Source: Lachnospiraceae bacterium 3-1
Lineage (GTDB): Bacteria > Bacillota > Clostridia > Lachnospirales > Lachnospiraceae
Assembly (NCBI GenBank): GCA_000403255.2
Contig: KE159591.1
Location: 431,216 to 495,215 of the forward strand
Direction of reading: 5' to 3'
DNA length: 64,000 nt
This document shows positions 9,286 through 19,458 of the stretch, piece after piece (position 1 is the first letter of the stretch; every line of letters starts with the position of its first letter). The translations under genes and the position numbers were made by a program. The notes beneath the pieces were generated by a model. The model saw only the letters and a list, made by a program, of their open reading frames with translations, did no database searches and had not been told where the DNA came from.

Positions 9286-9313
9286 ACCACTTTTACATAA
9301 TCGCAAAAGTGGT
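9286..9313 (-). terminator. Hairpin between glgD and spoVG
   Basis: ACCACTTTT (9286-9294) and AAAAGTGGT (9305-9313) form a perfect 9-bp stem with a 10-base loop just after the glgD stop. There is little U-tract, and the stem overlaps the spoVG promoter, so it may act as a weak terminator or as a regulatory structure at the spoVG transcript start. Confidence 0.4.
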
Positions 9314-9325
9314 CACATTCGTCAA
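9297..9325 (-). promoter_or_regulatory. Promoter for spoVG
   Basis: Minus-strand TTGACG (9320-9325) and GATTAT (9297-9302) with a 17-base spacer. The predicted transcript begins about 45 bases before the SpoVG start codon. Confidence 0.5.
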
Positions 9326-9326
9326 G

Positions 9327-10442
9327 CTAAATCACATACCTTTCATTATGTTCATATACAACCTTGATCCCATCACCACCGCTAAAATAAGTATTAGCAC
9401 GTAAGGTATCACGGCTTTCAACAATACAATTCTCAATATGTGTGTTATCTCCAATATATACGTCATTTAAAATGATGGAATTCTTAATCACGCAATTTTT
9501 ACCTACAAAAGCTTTCTTAAACAAAATAGAATTCTCTACCTTGCTGTTAATAATACATCCGCTGGATATCAGGCTGTTACGGACTTCAGAGCCTATATTG
9601 TATTTTGCTGGCGGAAGGTCATCCACCTTAGAATAAATCTTTGGCTCATCCTTGAAGTATCTTCGTATTTCTGGCTTTAAGAAATCCATGTTCGTTCTGT
9701 AGTAAGATTCCACGGTAGCAATATTGCTCCAATATTCTTCCATCTTATAACCATAAATGCGCTTCATGTTCTTATACCGGATTAAAATATCTGTCACAAA
9801 ATCATGACGATTCTCCTGAGCGCACCGCTCTAACATCTCAATGAGCTGTCTTCTACGGATGACGTAAATCCCGGCTGAAATCGTATTGGACTGGGCAACC
9901 ATGGGCTTCTCCTCGAATTCCACAATCCTGGAATCCTCGTTCATCCTCACCACTCCGAAGCGACTGACATCCTCTCCCATTGGCATGTCCTTACATACAA
10001 TCGTTATATCTGCTTTCTTCTCAATATGATACTCCAGAATCTGATTGTAATCTATCTTGTAGACGCAATCACCAGCCGCAATAATCACATATGGTTCATG
10101 GCTTCTTTTCAAAAAATCAATATTCCGATACATTGCATCTGCTGTTCCCCGATACCACCATGCATTATCAGAGGTAACCGTAGGATTAAATACATACAGA
10201 CCGCCCTGCTTCCGGCCAAAATCCCACCATTTGGAAGAGCTTAAATGTTCATTCAGGCTTCTTGCATTATATTGGGTCAGGACCGCTACTTTTTGTATAT
10301 GGGAATTACTCATATTGCTAAGGGCAAAATCAATACATCGGTAACTTCCACCCACCGGCATTGCCGCAATCGCTCTCTTATTGGAAAGCTCCTGCATCTT
10401 ACTGTTATTTCCACCTGCTAATATTATACCTAATGCCTTCAT
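9327..10442 (-). CDS. glgD: Glucose-1-phosphate adenylyltransferase subunit GlgD
   Basis: A 371-residue GlgC paralogue that in Firmicutes forms a heteromeric ADP-glucose pyrophosphorylase with GlgC. The N-terminal nucleotidyltransferase domain starts [20 protein letters not shown], with a weakened pyrophosphorylase signature relative to GlgC (NSKMQELS in place of the GxGxRLxxLT loop). A left-handed beta-helix of hexapeptide repeats follows from about residue 285. GlgD is regarded as a regulatory or poorly catalytic subunit. Its start overlaps the glgC stop by 4 bp (ATGA), so the two are translationally coupled. It serves glycogen synthesis. Confidence 0.93.
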   Translation of the reverse strand: MKALGIILAGGNNSKMQELSNKRAIAAMPVGGSYRCIDFALSNMSNSHIQKVAVLTQYNARSLNEHLSSSKWWDFGRKQGGLYVFNPTVTSDNAWWYRGTADAMYRNIDFLKRSHEPYVIIAAGDCVYKIDYNQILEYHIEKKADITIVCKDMPMGEDVSRFGVVRMNEDSRIVEFEEKPMVAQSNTISAGIYVIRRRQLIEMLERCAQENRHDFVTDILIRYKNMKRIYGYKMEEYWSNIATVESYYRTNMDFLKPEIRRYFKDEPKIYSKVDDLPPAKYNIGSEVRNSLISSGCIINSKVENSILFKKAFVGKNCVIKNSIILNDVYIGDNTHIENCIVESRDTLRANTYFSGGDGIKVVYEHNERYVI

Positions 10443-11722
10443 ACTATGTCACCTGCCTTAATTATTGATTCCCCACTTGCCAAAATGCCGTCTGGATAAT
10501 CCCCTGTCTCCGTCTCACCAAATATGGCTGTATTCTTTCCAACCTTCATTCCAGATGGAATTACGGAATTCTCACCAATTGTCACAAGACCAAAGGCGTA
10601 AACACTTTCATTGAGCTTATTGGGAACTTCCTCTCCGATTCCCAGCTCTACATTATCTCCTATTTTTACATTTTCAGCAATGATTGACTTTGCGATATTA
10701 ACATTGTCGCCAATCTTTGTATTCTGCATGATAATGGAATCACGCACCACGGTATCCTTGCCAATGATAACTCCTGGCCCAATAACAGAACCATATACCT
10801 TACCATAAATCTCAGATCCCTCTCCAATAATACAACGCTCTGTCACGGCATCTGCCGAAATATACTGGGGCTCAATCGTATCACTGTTGGTATAAATCTT
10901 CCAATACTCTTCATACAGGTTAAACTCTGGAATCAAATCAATCAATTCCATATTTGCTTCCCAATAAGATCCTAAGGTTCCAACATCCTTCCAGTATCCA
11001 TTGTATTCATATGCAAAGAGCCGTCTGCCATTTTCCCTACAGTAAGGTATGATATGTTTTCCAAAATCGCAATTACTCTGCTCCGACATGGTCACAAGGG
11101 CTTCCCGCAATACACTCCAGTTAAAAATATAGATACCCATAGATGCTAAATTGCTCGTTGGATTCTGGGGCTTTTCCTCAAATTCCTGAATCTGTTTGTT
11201 CCCATCTGTAATGACCAGACCAAAACGGCTGGCTTCTTCCCATGGCACCGGCATAGCGGCAATGGTAACATCCGCATTATTCTCCTTATGGAAATCAAGC
11301 ATTACTTCATAATTCATCTTATAAATGTGATCTCCTGAGAGAATCAATACATATTCTGGATGATAGCTTTCAATATAATTCAAGTTCTGATATATTGCAT
11401 TGGCAGTGCCTGTATACCACTCACTGTTGTCACTCTTCTCATAAGGAGGCAGTACCGTTACTCCGCCATGATTACGATCCAGATCCCATGGAATCCCAAT
11501 TCCAATGTGAGCATTCAACCGCAAAGGCTGGTATTGGGTTAATACTCCTACGGTATCTATGCCGGAATTTACACAATTGCTTAGCGGAAAATCAATGATA
11601 CGATACTTGCCGCCAAATGCAACTGCCGGTTTCGCTACCTTAGAAGTCAATACCCCCAGGCGGCTTCCCTGCCCCCCTGCCAAAAGCATGGCAATCATTT
11701 CTTTACGAATCATGTCTCTCAC
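10439..11722 (-). CDS. glgC: Glucose-1-phosphate adenylyltransferase GlgC
   Basis: A 427-residue ADP-glucose pyrophosphorylase catalysing ATP + glucose 1-phosphate to ADP-glucose + PPi, the committed step of glycogen synthesis. The nucleotide loop [20 protein letters not shown] is near residues 13 to 32, [12 protein letters not shown] near 102, LSGDHIYKM near 128 and FEEKP near 180. Beta-helix hexapeptide repeats occupy residues 300 to 400. It is first in a two-gene operon with glgD and diverges from murC. No glycogen synthase gene is in the window. Confidence 0.95.
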   Translation of the reverse strand: MRDMIRKEMIAMLLAGGQGSRLGVLTSKVAKPAVAFGGKYRIIDFPLSNCVNSGIDTVGVLTQYQPLRLNAHIGIGIPWDLDRNHGGVTVLPPYEKSDNSEWYTGTANAIYQNLNYIESYHPEYVLILSGDHIYKMNYEVMLDFHKENNADVTIAAMPVPWEEASRFGLVITDGNKQIQEFEEKPQNPTSNLASMGIYIFNWSVLREALVTMSEQSNCDFGKHIIPYCRENGRRLFAYEYNGYWKDVGTLGSYWEANMELIDLIPEFNLYEEYWKIYTNSDTIEPQYISADAVTERCIIGEGSEIYGKVYGSVIGPGVIIGKDTVVRDSIIMQNTKIGDNVNIAKSIIAENVKIGDNVELGIGEEVPNKLNESVYAFGLVTIGENSVIPSGMKVGKNTAIFGETETGDYPDGILASGESIIKAGDIV

Positions 11723-11757
11723 CTCTCGTCAATTAATTTCTTGTTTCTTGTAGACCA

Positions 11758-11766
11758 ATTATACCA
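11758..11766 (-). promoter_or_regulatory. Extended -10 promoter for glgCD
   Basis: Minus-strand TGGTATAAT gives a perfect -10 (TATAAT at 11758-11763) with an upstream TG. No good -35 is present, as is common with extended -10 promoters. It lies about 35 bases before the glgC start. Confidence 0.5.
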
Positions 11767-11917
11767 CAAAAGAATCTTTTCGTACACATATTTCACAATT
11801 TTTTTCGCAAAAGATAAATAATTTTGTCATTTCACACAATTTTACCCACTTTCCTTCCCCAACCTATGTGAACAGTAACATCTATCACCATTTCTCCCTG
11901 TTCTTTTTTATTTTCAA

Positions 11918-11945
11918 TTTGCAAAATACACAACAGTAGTATAAA
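11918..11945 (+). promoter_or_regulatory. Promoter for murC
   Basis: TTTGCA (11918-11923) and TATAAA (11940-11945) with a 16-base spacer, about 40 bases before the murC start, in the divergent interval with glgC. Confidence 0.45.
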
Positions 11946-11987
11946 ATAAGAAGAAAGATACTATAAAAAAGCAGGCAGGTAGAAAAT

Positions 11988-13367
11988 ATGTATAAAATTA
12001 ACTTTAAAAAACCAATTCATCTTCATTTCATTGGAATCGGCGGTATCAGTATGAGCGGCCTCGCCGAAATCCTGCTAAAAGAAAATTTCTGCATTTCCGG
12101 TTCCGACGTCAATCATTCCGAGCTGACAGAAAAATTAGCAGCTTTGGGCGCTGAAATCTTTCTCGGACAGCGCGCCTCCAATATCAGGGAAGGAATTGAC
12201 GCTGTTGTATATACTGCAGCTATTCACCCGGATAATCCAGAATTAAAGGCTGCTATGGACAAACAACTTCCTACCCTCACAAGAGCAGAGCTTTTAGGGC
12301 AGATTATGGATAATTATCCAGAGTCCATAGCCGTATCCGGCACCCATGGAAAAACCACCACCACTTCCATGATCACCCAAATACTCTTAAATGCATCCGC
12401 CGATCCAACGGTTTCTGTAGGAGGAATCTTGGATTCTATCGGTGGAAATATCCGTGTGGGAAGCTCTGAGCTTTTTATCACAGAAGCATGTGAATATACA
12501 GACAGCTTCCTGAACTTTTACCCGAAATATGCCCTCATATTAAATATAGAAGAAGATCATCTGGATTATTTCCAAGATCTTGCCCATATCCGACGCTCGT
12601 TTCATGAGTTTGCCAGCAACGTTTCCTCCGACGGCACGTTGATTGTCAATGGAGAAATCAAAAATTTTCAGGAAATCACAGAGGGGCTTTCCTGCAATAT
12701 TTTAACCTTTGGCCTAGCTTCCTCTGATTCATATTATGCAGACAACATTACTTTTAACACACAAGGATGTGCAAACTTCACCCTTATGCATGAAGGAAAC
12801 GAAGTGGGTCCAATTTCTTTAAATGTTCCCGGCTTACACAATGTCAGTAATGCATTGGCGGCCTGTGCCTTAACACTGGAGATGAACATTTCCTTTGCAC
12901 ATATTCAATCTGCCCTTGCACAATTCCGTAACCCCGAGCGGCGTTTTGAAAAAAAAGGCAATCTAGGCGGCATTCTTATTTTTGACGATTATGCCCACCA
13001 CCCAGTAGAAATTACTGCAACCTTAACGACCGCAAAGCAATACGAGAATCACCGTATCGTATGCGTATTTCAACCTCATACCTACACCCGGACCAAAGCC
13101 TTTATGGATGAATTTACTACCGCCCTCTCTTTGGCAGACATTGTTGTATTAGCTGATATTTATCCAGCACGTGAAACAGACACCCTTGGCATCAGCTCCG
13201 AAGATATACTGAAAAAGTTACAAAAATCCGGAACAGAATGCTACTATTTTAAGTCTTTTGACGAAATTGAAAACTTTTTATTAAATAAATGTATAAACGG
13301 CGATTTGTTGATAACTATGGGGGCCGGAGACATAGTGCAAGTAGGCGAACACCTTCTTGGGAAGTAG
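11988..13367 (+). CDS. murC: UDP-N-acetylmuramate--L-alanine ligase
   Basis: A 459-residue cytoplasmic ligase that adds L-Ala to UDP-MurNAc with ATP, the first peptide step of peptidoglycan synthesis. The Rossmann start HFIGIGGISMSGLAEILL, the P-loop SGTHGKTTTTSM near residues 117 to 128, the Mur family segment FDDYAHHPVEI near 327 and the C-terminal ligand domain are all present. Its length matches the family. It is followed directly by a terminator that overlaps a DnaA-box pair. Confidence 0.96.
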   Translation: MYKINFKKPIHLHFIGIGGISMSGLAEILLKENFCISGSDVNHSELTEKLAALGAEIFLGQRASNIREGIDAVVYTAAIHPDNPELKAAMDKQLPTLTRAELLGQIMDNYPESIAVSGTHGKTTTTSMITQILLNASADPTVSVGGILDSIGGNIRVGSSELFITEACEYTDSFLNFYPKYALILNIEEDHLDYFQDLAHIRRSFHEFASNVSSDGTLIVNGEIKNFQEITEGLSCNILTFGLASSDSYYADNITFNTQGCANFTLMHEGNEVGPISLNVPGLHNVSNALAACALTLEMNISFAHIQSALAQFRNPERRFEKKGNLGGILIFDDYAHHPVEITATLTTAKQYENHRIVCVFQPHTYTRTKAFMDEFTTALSLADIVVLADIYPARETDTLGISSEDILKKLQKSGTECYYFKSFDEIENFLLNKCINGDLLITMGAGDIVQVGEHLLGK

Positions 13368-13541
13368 TTATCCACATTATCCACATTCAAATGGGGAAAA
13401 CTTTTCCATTTCGAATGTGGATTTTTAAGTTTACATAATACATTTTTACCCCTTTTGAGAAATTCCACGTTTTTTCTGATTTTATCAGAAATAGAAATAC
13501 TTCCATAGGTTCACCCGGACTTTTTATCCACATTATCCACC
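13368..13541 (+). promoter_or_regulatory. Cluster of DnaA boxes
   Basis: Three exact copies of the DnaA box TTATCCACA lie at 13368-13376, 13377-13385 and 13524-13532. A one-mismatch copy TTATCCACC follows at 13533-13541. They form two tandem pairs, 9-mers head to tail with no gap, about 140 bases apart. They sit between murC and a DnaD/DnaI-like operon. The rest of the 406-base gene-free stretch holds the murC terminator and an extended -10 promoter. Confidence 0.75.
13379..13428 (+). terminator. Terminator of murC
   Basis: ATCCACATTCAAATGG (13379-13394) pairs with 13406-13422 with one bulged base, followed by TTTTAAGTTT. Its left arm lies inside the second DnaA box, so DnaA binding and termination share sequence. 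Confidence 0.65.
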
Positions 13542-13616
13542 TTTTCCACATTTCCCTAATCCCTTGATTTTAGGGGGTTTGCAGGAAAAATTTTGCTTCT
13601 CATTTTGATTTTTATG

Positions 13617-13625
13617 TGCTATACT
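13617..13625 (+). promoter_or_regulatory. Extended -10 promoter for the DnaD-like operon
   Basis: TGCTATACT (13617-13625) is an extended -10 element with no clear -35. It lies about 80 bases downstream of the second DnaA-box pair and 150 bases before the DnaD-like start, so DnaA bound there could affect this promoter. Confidence 0.4.
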
Positions 13626-13773
13626 TGATTCCACATTAAGTAACTTCTATCTTACGTAAACTGCTTTAAGGCAGAGGATTGAACTACATATACGAAAAAG
13701 CAAAAGACAAAAGTTTACATTATGTTGCATGATACATTTCAGCCACAAGAAGGATATGAAACTGGAGGACATT

Positions 13774-14892
13774 ATGGAAAACATCACATTACACAAAGAC
13801 AACGGCAATTCCACAACGGAAATTCCCAATCGCTTTATTGACGAATACATGACAAATGCCAATGGAGAATTTGTAAAAATATATTTATATCTTCTCCGCT
13901 GTATGAATTCACCTGGCTGCAGTTTTTCCATTTCCAGAACTGCGGACAAGTTTGACCACACAGAAAAGGATATTCGTCGGGCCTTAGCCTATTGGGAGAA
14001 AATGAACCTGCTGCGGTTAGAATATCATGAGGATAAATCTATTTCTGGTATTTATTTTTTAGACGCTGATGCATCATCCGCAAAAGATGATACTGTTCCT
14101 CTAAAAAAGGCAGAATTTATGGTTCCTCCCCTTTCTTCACAGAAAGAAAACCGCAAAACATTTTCAGAGACGGCTGCCAGTGCTTCCCATTCCATGACAG
14201 CGCCAAAAGAAAAAACTGCCTATACCTCCAACCAATTGGCAGCTTTAAAAGAAAAGGAAGAGGTTCGGGAGCTGCTATTTGTAGCAGAAAGCTATCTTGC
14301 CAGACCCTTATCCTCTACCGATATCCAGTCATTGCTTTACTGGTATGATGGCCTTAAGCTTTCCGTTGACCTGATTGTTTATCTGATGGAATACTGCATC
14401 GCCGGAGGACATTCCAGTCTTCATTACATGGAAAAAGTTGCCTTGAATTGGAAAGAAGCAAGAATTGAAACGGTAGAACAGGCCAAACGCAGCATTAATA
14501 CCCATAGCCAGCTTCACTATGCTGTCATGAAGGCTTTGGGAATTCATGGACGCAGCCTGATTCCCGCAGAATCCGCTTACATAGAAAAATGGAGTAAAGA
14601 ACTTGGATTTGGACAGGATATCATTACAGAGGCTTGCAGCCGTACAATTTTAACCATTCACCAGCCCAATTTTGAATATACAGACCGGATTCTACTCAAC
14701 TGGAAAAAGCAGAATATACGGACTACGACTGATATTCGAAAAGCAGATGAATCCTTTCAAGCCGCAAAAACCGCTGAAAAAACTGCAAAAACCACTGTTG
14801 CAAGAACTGCTGCAAACCGTTTTAACAGTTTTCCCCAGCGCACATACAACCTTGACCAGTTAGAGGCAGAATTATTAAATACGGTGCTCTAG
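13774..14892 (+). CDS. DnaD-domain replication protein
   Basis: A 372-residue protein with an N-terminal winged-helix part (about residues 10 to 90; NRFIDEYMTNANGEFVKIYL) and C-terminal DnaD/DnaB_2-type helical domains. Two such domains can be seen, near 170 to 235 (YWYDGLKLSVDLIVYLMEYC) and 250 to 320 (YIEKWSKELGFGQDIITEAC). In Firmicutes these proteins bring the replicative helicase and its loader to DnaA at origins. ATG at 13774 was chosen because GGAGG lies seven bases upstream; an earlier in-frame ATG lacks a site. The next gene is a helicase-loader-like ATPase, supporting a primosome role. Confidence 0.85.
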   Translation: MENITLHKDNGNSTTEIPNRFIDEYMTNANGEFVKIYLYLLRCMNSPGCSFSISRTADKFDHTEKDIRRALAYWEKMNLLRLEYHEDKSISGIYFLDADASSAKDDTVPLKKAEFMVPPLSSQKENRKTFSETAASASHSMTAPKEKTAYTSNQLAALKEKEEVRELLFVAESYLARPLSSTDIQSLLYWYDGLKLSVDLIVYLMEYCIAGGHSSLHYMEKVALNWKEARIETVEQAKRSINTHSQLHYAVMKALGIHGRSLIPAESAYIEKWSKELGFGQDIITEACSRTILTIHQPNFEYTDRILLNWKKQNIRTTTDIRKADESFQAAKTAEKTAKTTVARTAANRFNSFPQRTYNLDQLEAELLNTVL

Positions 14893-14957
14893 AGAGGCAT
14901 TTGCCAAACAAAAAGCTCCACAGCCGATAATTGTATGCAATGTAAAAGGAGGCATTC

Positions 14958-15959
14958 ATGGCTTTAAGCAACACACAGTATAACACCTTAATCCGCCGTT
15001 ATGAGGCAAGGCAGCTTGAAAACCAACATATCGTGATGGAACGGATTAATACCCTTTACCCCAAGTTTCCCAGACTGACTGAAATAGATGAAACCATTTC
15101 TTCTCAGGCAGTGGCCCAGGCCAAAAAATTTATCGAAGGGGATGAGAGCGCCCTTGCCCAATTAAAGCAAGAATTATCTGCCCTTGCCGCTGAGAAAAAA
15201 GAAATTCTACGGAGTCATGGGTATCCTGAGGATTACTTTGATCCTCCTTATCAGTGCAAGGACTGTAAAGACACTGGATACATCGGCAGAGAAAAATGCC
15301 ATTGCTTTCAGCAGGCCGCCATTGACCTGATTTATACCCAGTCCAACCTCCGGCAAATATTGGAGCAAGAGAATTTTCAGAATTTCTCTTATGATTATTA
15401 TTCTGATTCCCTAAAGCATCCTTCTACTGGGCTGACCAGCCTTGCTACCGTAAAGCAAGCAGTTTCCCTTTGTCAGGATTTTATACAGGGATTCGACACA
15501 GAGTTTAAAAATCTGTTTTTTTATGGAGATACTGGCATCGGCAAGACTTACCTGTCCAACTGTGTAGCAAAGGAGCTGTTGACCCTGGGACATTCGGTTA
15601 TCTATTTTACTGCATCTTCCCTATTTCATATTTTTGAAAAAAGTTTTTTCGGGAAAGAAACTAACTTTAACGAAGATTACCAAAATATTTTTGACTGTGA
15701 CTTATTAATTATAGATGACCTGGGCACGGAGCTTTCCAATGCCTTTACTACCTCCCAGCTATTTTTATGTATCAATGAACGTATCCTGCGAAGGAAATCC
15801 ACAATTATTTCCACGAACTTAAGTCTGGGACAGTTGGTGGACACTTATTCCGAACGGATATTTTCCAGAATTTCCAGCAATTATACCCTCATAAACCTGT
15901 TTGGAAATGATATTCGACTTCAAAAGAAACTGGGGCAGAGCAGACGTGCACATACATAA
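14958..15959 (+). CDS. DnaC/DnaI-like helicase loader ATPase
   Basis: A 333-residue AAA+ protein. The N-terminal part has a small zinc-binding motif CKDCKDTGY...KCHC (residues 111 to 128), as in DnaI, and then an ATPase domain with Walker A YGDTGIGKTYL near 195 and Walker B LLIIDDLGTE near 255. Sensor and arginine-finger segments follow (IISTNLS and YSERIFSRI). It is thought to load the replicative helicase at origins and restart sites. It lies 65 bases after the DnaD-like gene with its own GGAGG site. A mobile-element DnaC would usually be shorter and without the zinc motif. Confidence 0.9.
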   Translation: MALSNTQYNTLIRRYEARQLENQHIVMERINTLYPKFPRLTEIDETISSQAVAQAKKFIEGDESALAQLKQELSALAAEKKEILRSHGYPEDYFDPPYQCKDCKDTGYIGREKCHCFQQAAIDLIYTQSNLRQILEQENFQNFSYDYYSDSLKHPSTGLTSLATVKQAVSLCQDFIQGFDTEFKNLFFYGDTGIGKTYLSNCVAKELLTLGHSVIYFTASSLFHIFEKSFFGKETNFNEDYQNIFDCDLLIIDDLGTELSNAFTTSQLFLCINERILRRKSTIISTNLSLGQLVDTYSERIFSRISSNYTLINLFGNDIRLQKKLGQSRRAHT

Positions 15960-16052
15960 CCGTCTTCCCTGTTTCAGGGAATATGCGTCAGATTCTAATA
16001 GATCCACAAACACACAAAAACACTTTAACTTATTTTTATGGAGGACATTTGA

Positions 16053-17237
16053 ATGCAGCGTAACGAAAGAAATTATGAAACAATTCCTGCTGGCTCTTTA
16101 GGCGTAATCGCTTTAGACAGTTGCCGGCCGTTGGGCGAAATGGTGGACAAATACCTGGTACGCTTCCGTGCGGAACGGCAGCATGAGCATGAAAACGATA
16201 TTGCTTTTCGGGGCTATCAGAGAAACACCTACCTGATGGACTGTCACACCCCCCGCTTTGGAACAGGGGAGGCAAAAGGCAGTATTAAACACTCTGTGCG
16301 AGGCTATGATTTATTTCTTATGGTAGATATTACCAATTACAGTCTCACCTATACGGTATGCGGCCATGAAAATCATATGTCACCGGATGACCACTACCAG
16401 GATTTGAAGCGTATTATCGCCGCTGTAGGCGGAAAAGCCCGAAGAATTACGGTTATCATGCCCTTCCTTTACGAAAGTCGTCAACACAAACGCACTGGCC
16501 GGGAATCCTTGGACTGTGCCATTGCACTACAGGAACTGGTCAGCGTAGGCGTGGACAATATCATTACCTTTGACGCCCACGATCCTCGGGTGCAGAATGC
16601 AATTCCATTACACGGATTTGAAACTGTGCAGCCTGCTTATCAATTTATCAAAAGTATTTTAAGGGAAGTCCATGACCTGCAAATTGACAGTGAGCATATG
16701 ATGGTCATCAGCCCAGACGAAGGCGGAACAAACCGTGCCATCTACCTGGCAAATGTTCTTGGCCTTGACATGGGAATGTTCTACAAACGCAGAGATTACA
16801 GTAAAATCGTAGACGGACGCAACCCCATTGTGGCACACGAATTCCTCGGCTCTTCCGTAGAGAGAAAAGATGTTTTCATTATTGACGATATGATTTCTTC
16901 TGGTGACAGCATGATTGATGTGGCTACAGAGTTAAAGAAACGGAAGGCAAAACGAATTTTTGTCATTGCTACCTTCGGACTGTTTACCAATGGCCTGGAA
17001 AAATTTGACAAGGCTGTGGAAGAGGGCATTATTTACAAAGTTGTTACCACCAACCTTACTTATCAAACACCAGAGCTTTTGGACAAGCCCTACTATGTGA
17101 ACTGTGACATGAGTAAGTACATTGCGTATATTATTGATACCCTAAACCATGATACTTCCATCAGCGACCTTCTGGACCCTTACGAGCGAATCGAAGGGCT
17201 GGTAAAACGCTATAAGGCAGGGGAAAAGGTAAAATAA
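16053..17237 (+). CDS. prs: Ribose-phosphate pyrophosphokinase
   Basis: A 394-residue PRPP synthetase-like enzyme making phosphoribosyl pyrophosphate from ribose 5-phosphate and ATP for nucleotide, His and Trp synthesis. Present are the family's FDAHDPR near residue 175, SPDEGG near 229 and the PRPP-binding loop FIIDDMISSGDSM near residues 275 to 287. It is about 75 residues longer than the classic 315-residue Prs, with extra length at the N-terminus and in the interior, a form I associate with Clostridia. The start follows GGAGG. It is 93 bases after the helicase loader and ends at a strong terminator. Confidence 0.88.
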   Translation: MQRNERNYETIPAGSLGVIALDSCRPLGEMVDKYLVRFRAERQHEHENDIAFRGYQRNTYLMDCHTPRFGTGEAKGSIKHSVRGYDLFLMVDITNYSLTYTVCGHENHMSPDDHYQDLKRIIAAVGGKARRITVIMPFLYESRQHKRTGRESLDCAIALQELVSVGVDNIITFDAHDPRVQNAIPLHGFETVQPAYQFIKSILREVHDLQIDSEHMMVISPDEGGTNRAIYLANVLGLDMGMFYKRRDYSKIVDGRNPIVAHEFLGSSVERKDVFIIDDMISSGDSMIDVATELKKRKAKRIFVIATFGLFTNGLEKFDKAVEEGIIYKVVTTNLTYQTPELLDKPYYVNCDMSKYIAYIIDTLNHDTSISDLLDPYERIEGLVKRYKAGEKVK

Positions 17238-17289
17238 CCTAACTCCAACTCCTACATGATTTTGTTAAAATAGGGCTGTTACAAAAAAG

Positions 17290-17350
17290 AAAATTCTGCA
17301 ACATATGGTACAAGCATTAGGTTTACTGTAACCATATGTTGCAGAATTTT
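17290..17350. terminator. Bidirectional terminator, 20-bp perfect stem
   Basis: AAAATTCTGCAACATATGGT (17290-17309) is repeated in inverse at 17331-17350 with a 21-base loop. A and T runs on the outer edges make it work in both directions, between prs and the convergent ABC permease gene. Confidence 0.85.
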
Positions 17351-17427
17351 TATATCTTGTAATCCACCTAACATATTATAAACAAATAGATCAAAGTACA
17401 AAACTCATGTTGCGTAAAAGAATTTTA

Positions 17428-19458
17428 TTACCGATGCTCCCCTACAATCCGATAATATGCCTTTGCCGTAATTCCAAAGACAATTCCGTAAATCACTCCA
17501 AAGACGCCCACGGTAATCACTGTACAGATTGCAAAGAGGCTAGGATTTCTCATGTTGAACAGCAAGAGCAGACGGTTTATCATAGGAAATGCCATGGCAA
17601 GATGGATACACGCCATCACCAGCGGAAGAAAGAACACTTTCAGAACCTGGCTTCGTATGGAGGCTTTCACTTCCTTAGGGCTCATCCCTACCTTCTGCAT
17701 AATCTCAAACCTTCCCTTATCCTCATACCCTTCTGAGACCTGCTTATAGTAGATAATCAATACCGTTGCCATCAAAAATACAAATCCTAAGAACACTCCC
17801 AAAAACAGAAACCCACCGCAGAACACCAAAAAGTTCTCTCTTTGTTTGGCCCTTGCGTCTATTCTTACGACAACAGTTTCTCCCTCTCCTTTTCCCTGGT
17901 TATAGGCTTCTACCAAGTCATTCAGCCGTTCCACACATTCCTTCCTCTGTTCCTCTGAGCCGGAAATATCTGCATAAATACTATAATTTGCGGTACTCGC
18001 CCTATCCTGATAGGCTTCCTTTTGTATTTCATTGATTTCCTGTAGTACCTTATCATCTTTTACCACAATAAAATATCCATCATAAATTACATTACTGTCC
18101 ATACCTTCCAAATCCAGATCTTCTACGTACTCTTTGATTTGAAACGTTCTGCCATTGAAGTTGTAAGCAGTATCCCCCTTCTCTCCTTGTCTGACGCTGA
18201 CAAGCGCCTCATCCTCTGCCAATTCTTTTGGAGTTTCCGACACACGGTTATACTCTTCCAATGTAATAAATTCAAAGATACACAATTCTCCCTCTGGAAA
18301 AACATTTTCTTTTTGGGGAATTATCATGATATTTTCCCCAGATTTATAGGCAGCTATATTCAGCGTTGTATATTCTACAGATTCTTCTAGCGCAAGAGAG
18401 CATTCCTCCAATGCCTGTTGGAACATTCCCTTCACATCCGTTTTCTGGTCCTTTGTCATATCGTCATATCCTGTAATGGAAATATCCCTGGGATACCTAC
18501 TGTTCATAATGTCGTCTACACCCGCATACAAGGATACTGTACCAGACACCATAACCAGCACCATTGTACTTAAAATGCAGATATTAGCAAGCCCCACTGC
18601 ATTCTGCTTCATCCGGTAAATCATTCCAGATACGGAAATAAAATGCTTGGTTTGATAATAATATTTTTTATTTCGCCGCATCATTTTTAACACTGCAATA
18701 CTGCCTGCGGTAAAAAGACAATAGGTTCCAACAACTACGAGAAGAACCGCCAAAAAAAACATTAGCAATGCCTCAACGGGGCTTTCTATTACTATAGCAA
18801 TTCCATATCCGCTTCCCAGGGTCAACACACCAAAAATTGCCATAATCCATCGGGTTTTTGGCTCTTTTTCCCCCTGACTTGCGCTGTGTAGAAGTTCAAT
18901 AGCGTTTGCTCTTTGAACCTGAAACATATTGTACAACAATGTCACTGTAAAAATAGCAAAAAAGCAAACTGCCATATTCACAATCCCGGAAACAGAAACG
19001 GTGAATCCAAAAGGCACTTCCAGTCCAGTAATGCGAAGCAGCGCCAAAACCACCAGCTTATAAAGGATAATCCCTGTTCCCAGACCTCCCACAATGCTTA
19101 TGAACGCCACCATGCAGGTTTCCCAGAACATCATTTTCCCTATGTGGCGTTTCTCCATTCCAAGAATATGAAACAGGCCAAATTCCTTTTTCCTGCGCTT
19201 CATCAAAAAGCTGTTGGTATAAAACAAAAAGATAACTGCAAAGATCATGATAATCACACATCCAAGCCCCATAATCATCTGTAATTCCCCGGTGCCTGGC
19301 ATTTTCTCTATCCCTTGATCTCCAGTAAGCGCTATCATAATATAATACATGGCTCCAATACCAACGGCTGCCAGGATATACGGAAGATAAAGCCTTCCGT
19401 TTTTCTTTAAATTGCTAAATGCAAGCCTTCCATAGAAAAATTTACTCATGCTGACCAC
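17428..19458 (-). CDS. BceB-like FtsX-family ABC permease
   Basis: A 676-residue membrane protein with ten predicted membrane segments and one large extracellular domain between segments 7 and 8 (about residues 320 to 560), the layout of BceB/VraG permeases. These sense and free lipid II-cycle intermediates from antimicrobial peptides and signal to a BceS-type kinase. It overlaps the ATPase gene by 17 bp. The extracellular domain is where peptide specificity would lie and cannot be read from sequence alone. Confidence 0.88.
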   Translation of the reverse strand: MVSMSKFFYGRLAFSNLKKNGRLYLPYILAAVGIGAMYYIMIALTGDQGIEKMPGTGELQMIMGLGCVIIMIFAVIFLFYTNSFLMKRRKKEFGLFHILGMEKRHIGKMMFWETCMVAFISIVGGLGTGIILYKLVVLALLRITGLEVPFGFTVSVSGIVNMAVCFFAIFTVTLLYNMFQVQRANAIELLHSASQGEKEPKTRWIMAIFGVLTLGSGYGIAIVIESPVEALLMFFLAVLLVVVGTYCLFTAGSIAVLKMMRRNKKYYYQTKHFISVSGMIYRMKQNAVGLANICILSTMVLVMVSGTVSLYAGVDDIMNSRYPRDISITGYDDMTKDQKTDVKGMFQQALEECSLALEESVEYTTLNIAAYKSGENIMIIPQKENVFPEGELCIFEFITLEEYNRVSETPKELAEDEALVSVRQGEKGDTAYNFNGRTFQIKEYVEDLDLEGMDSNVIYDGYFIVVKDDKVLQEINEIQKEAYQDRASTANYSIYADISGSEEQRKECVERLNDLVEAYNQGKGEGETVVVRIDARAKQRENFLVFCGGFLFLGVFLGFVFLMATVLIIYYKQVSEGYEDKGRFEIMQKVGMSPKEVKASIRSQVLKVFFLPLVMACIHLAMAFPMINRLLLLFNMRNPSLFAICTVITVGVFGVIYGIVFGITAKAYYRIVGEHR

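Noticed and set aside
13368-13773. A full chromosomal origin
   Set aside because: DnaA boxes are present, but dnaA, dnaN, rnpA or gidA are absent, and the AT-rich unwinding stretch is not convincing. Kept only as a box cluster.
14888-14957. Terminator between the DnaD-like and DnaI-like genes
   Set aside because: No stem with U-tract could be found, so the genes are treated as one operon.
16036-16275. Open frame antisense to the prs start
   Set aside because: Shadow frame of prs with low-complexity content and no ribosome site.
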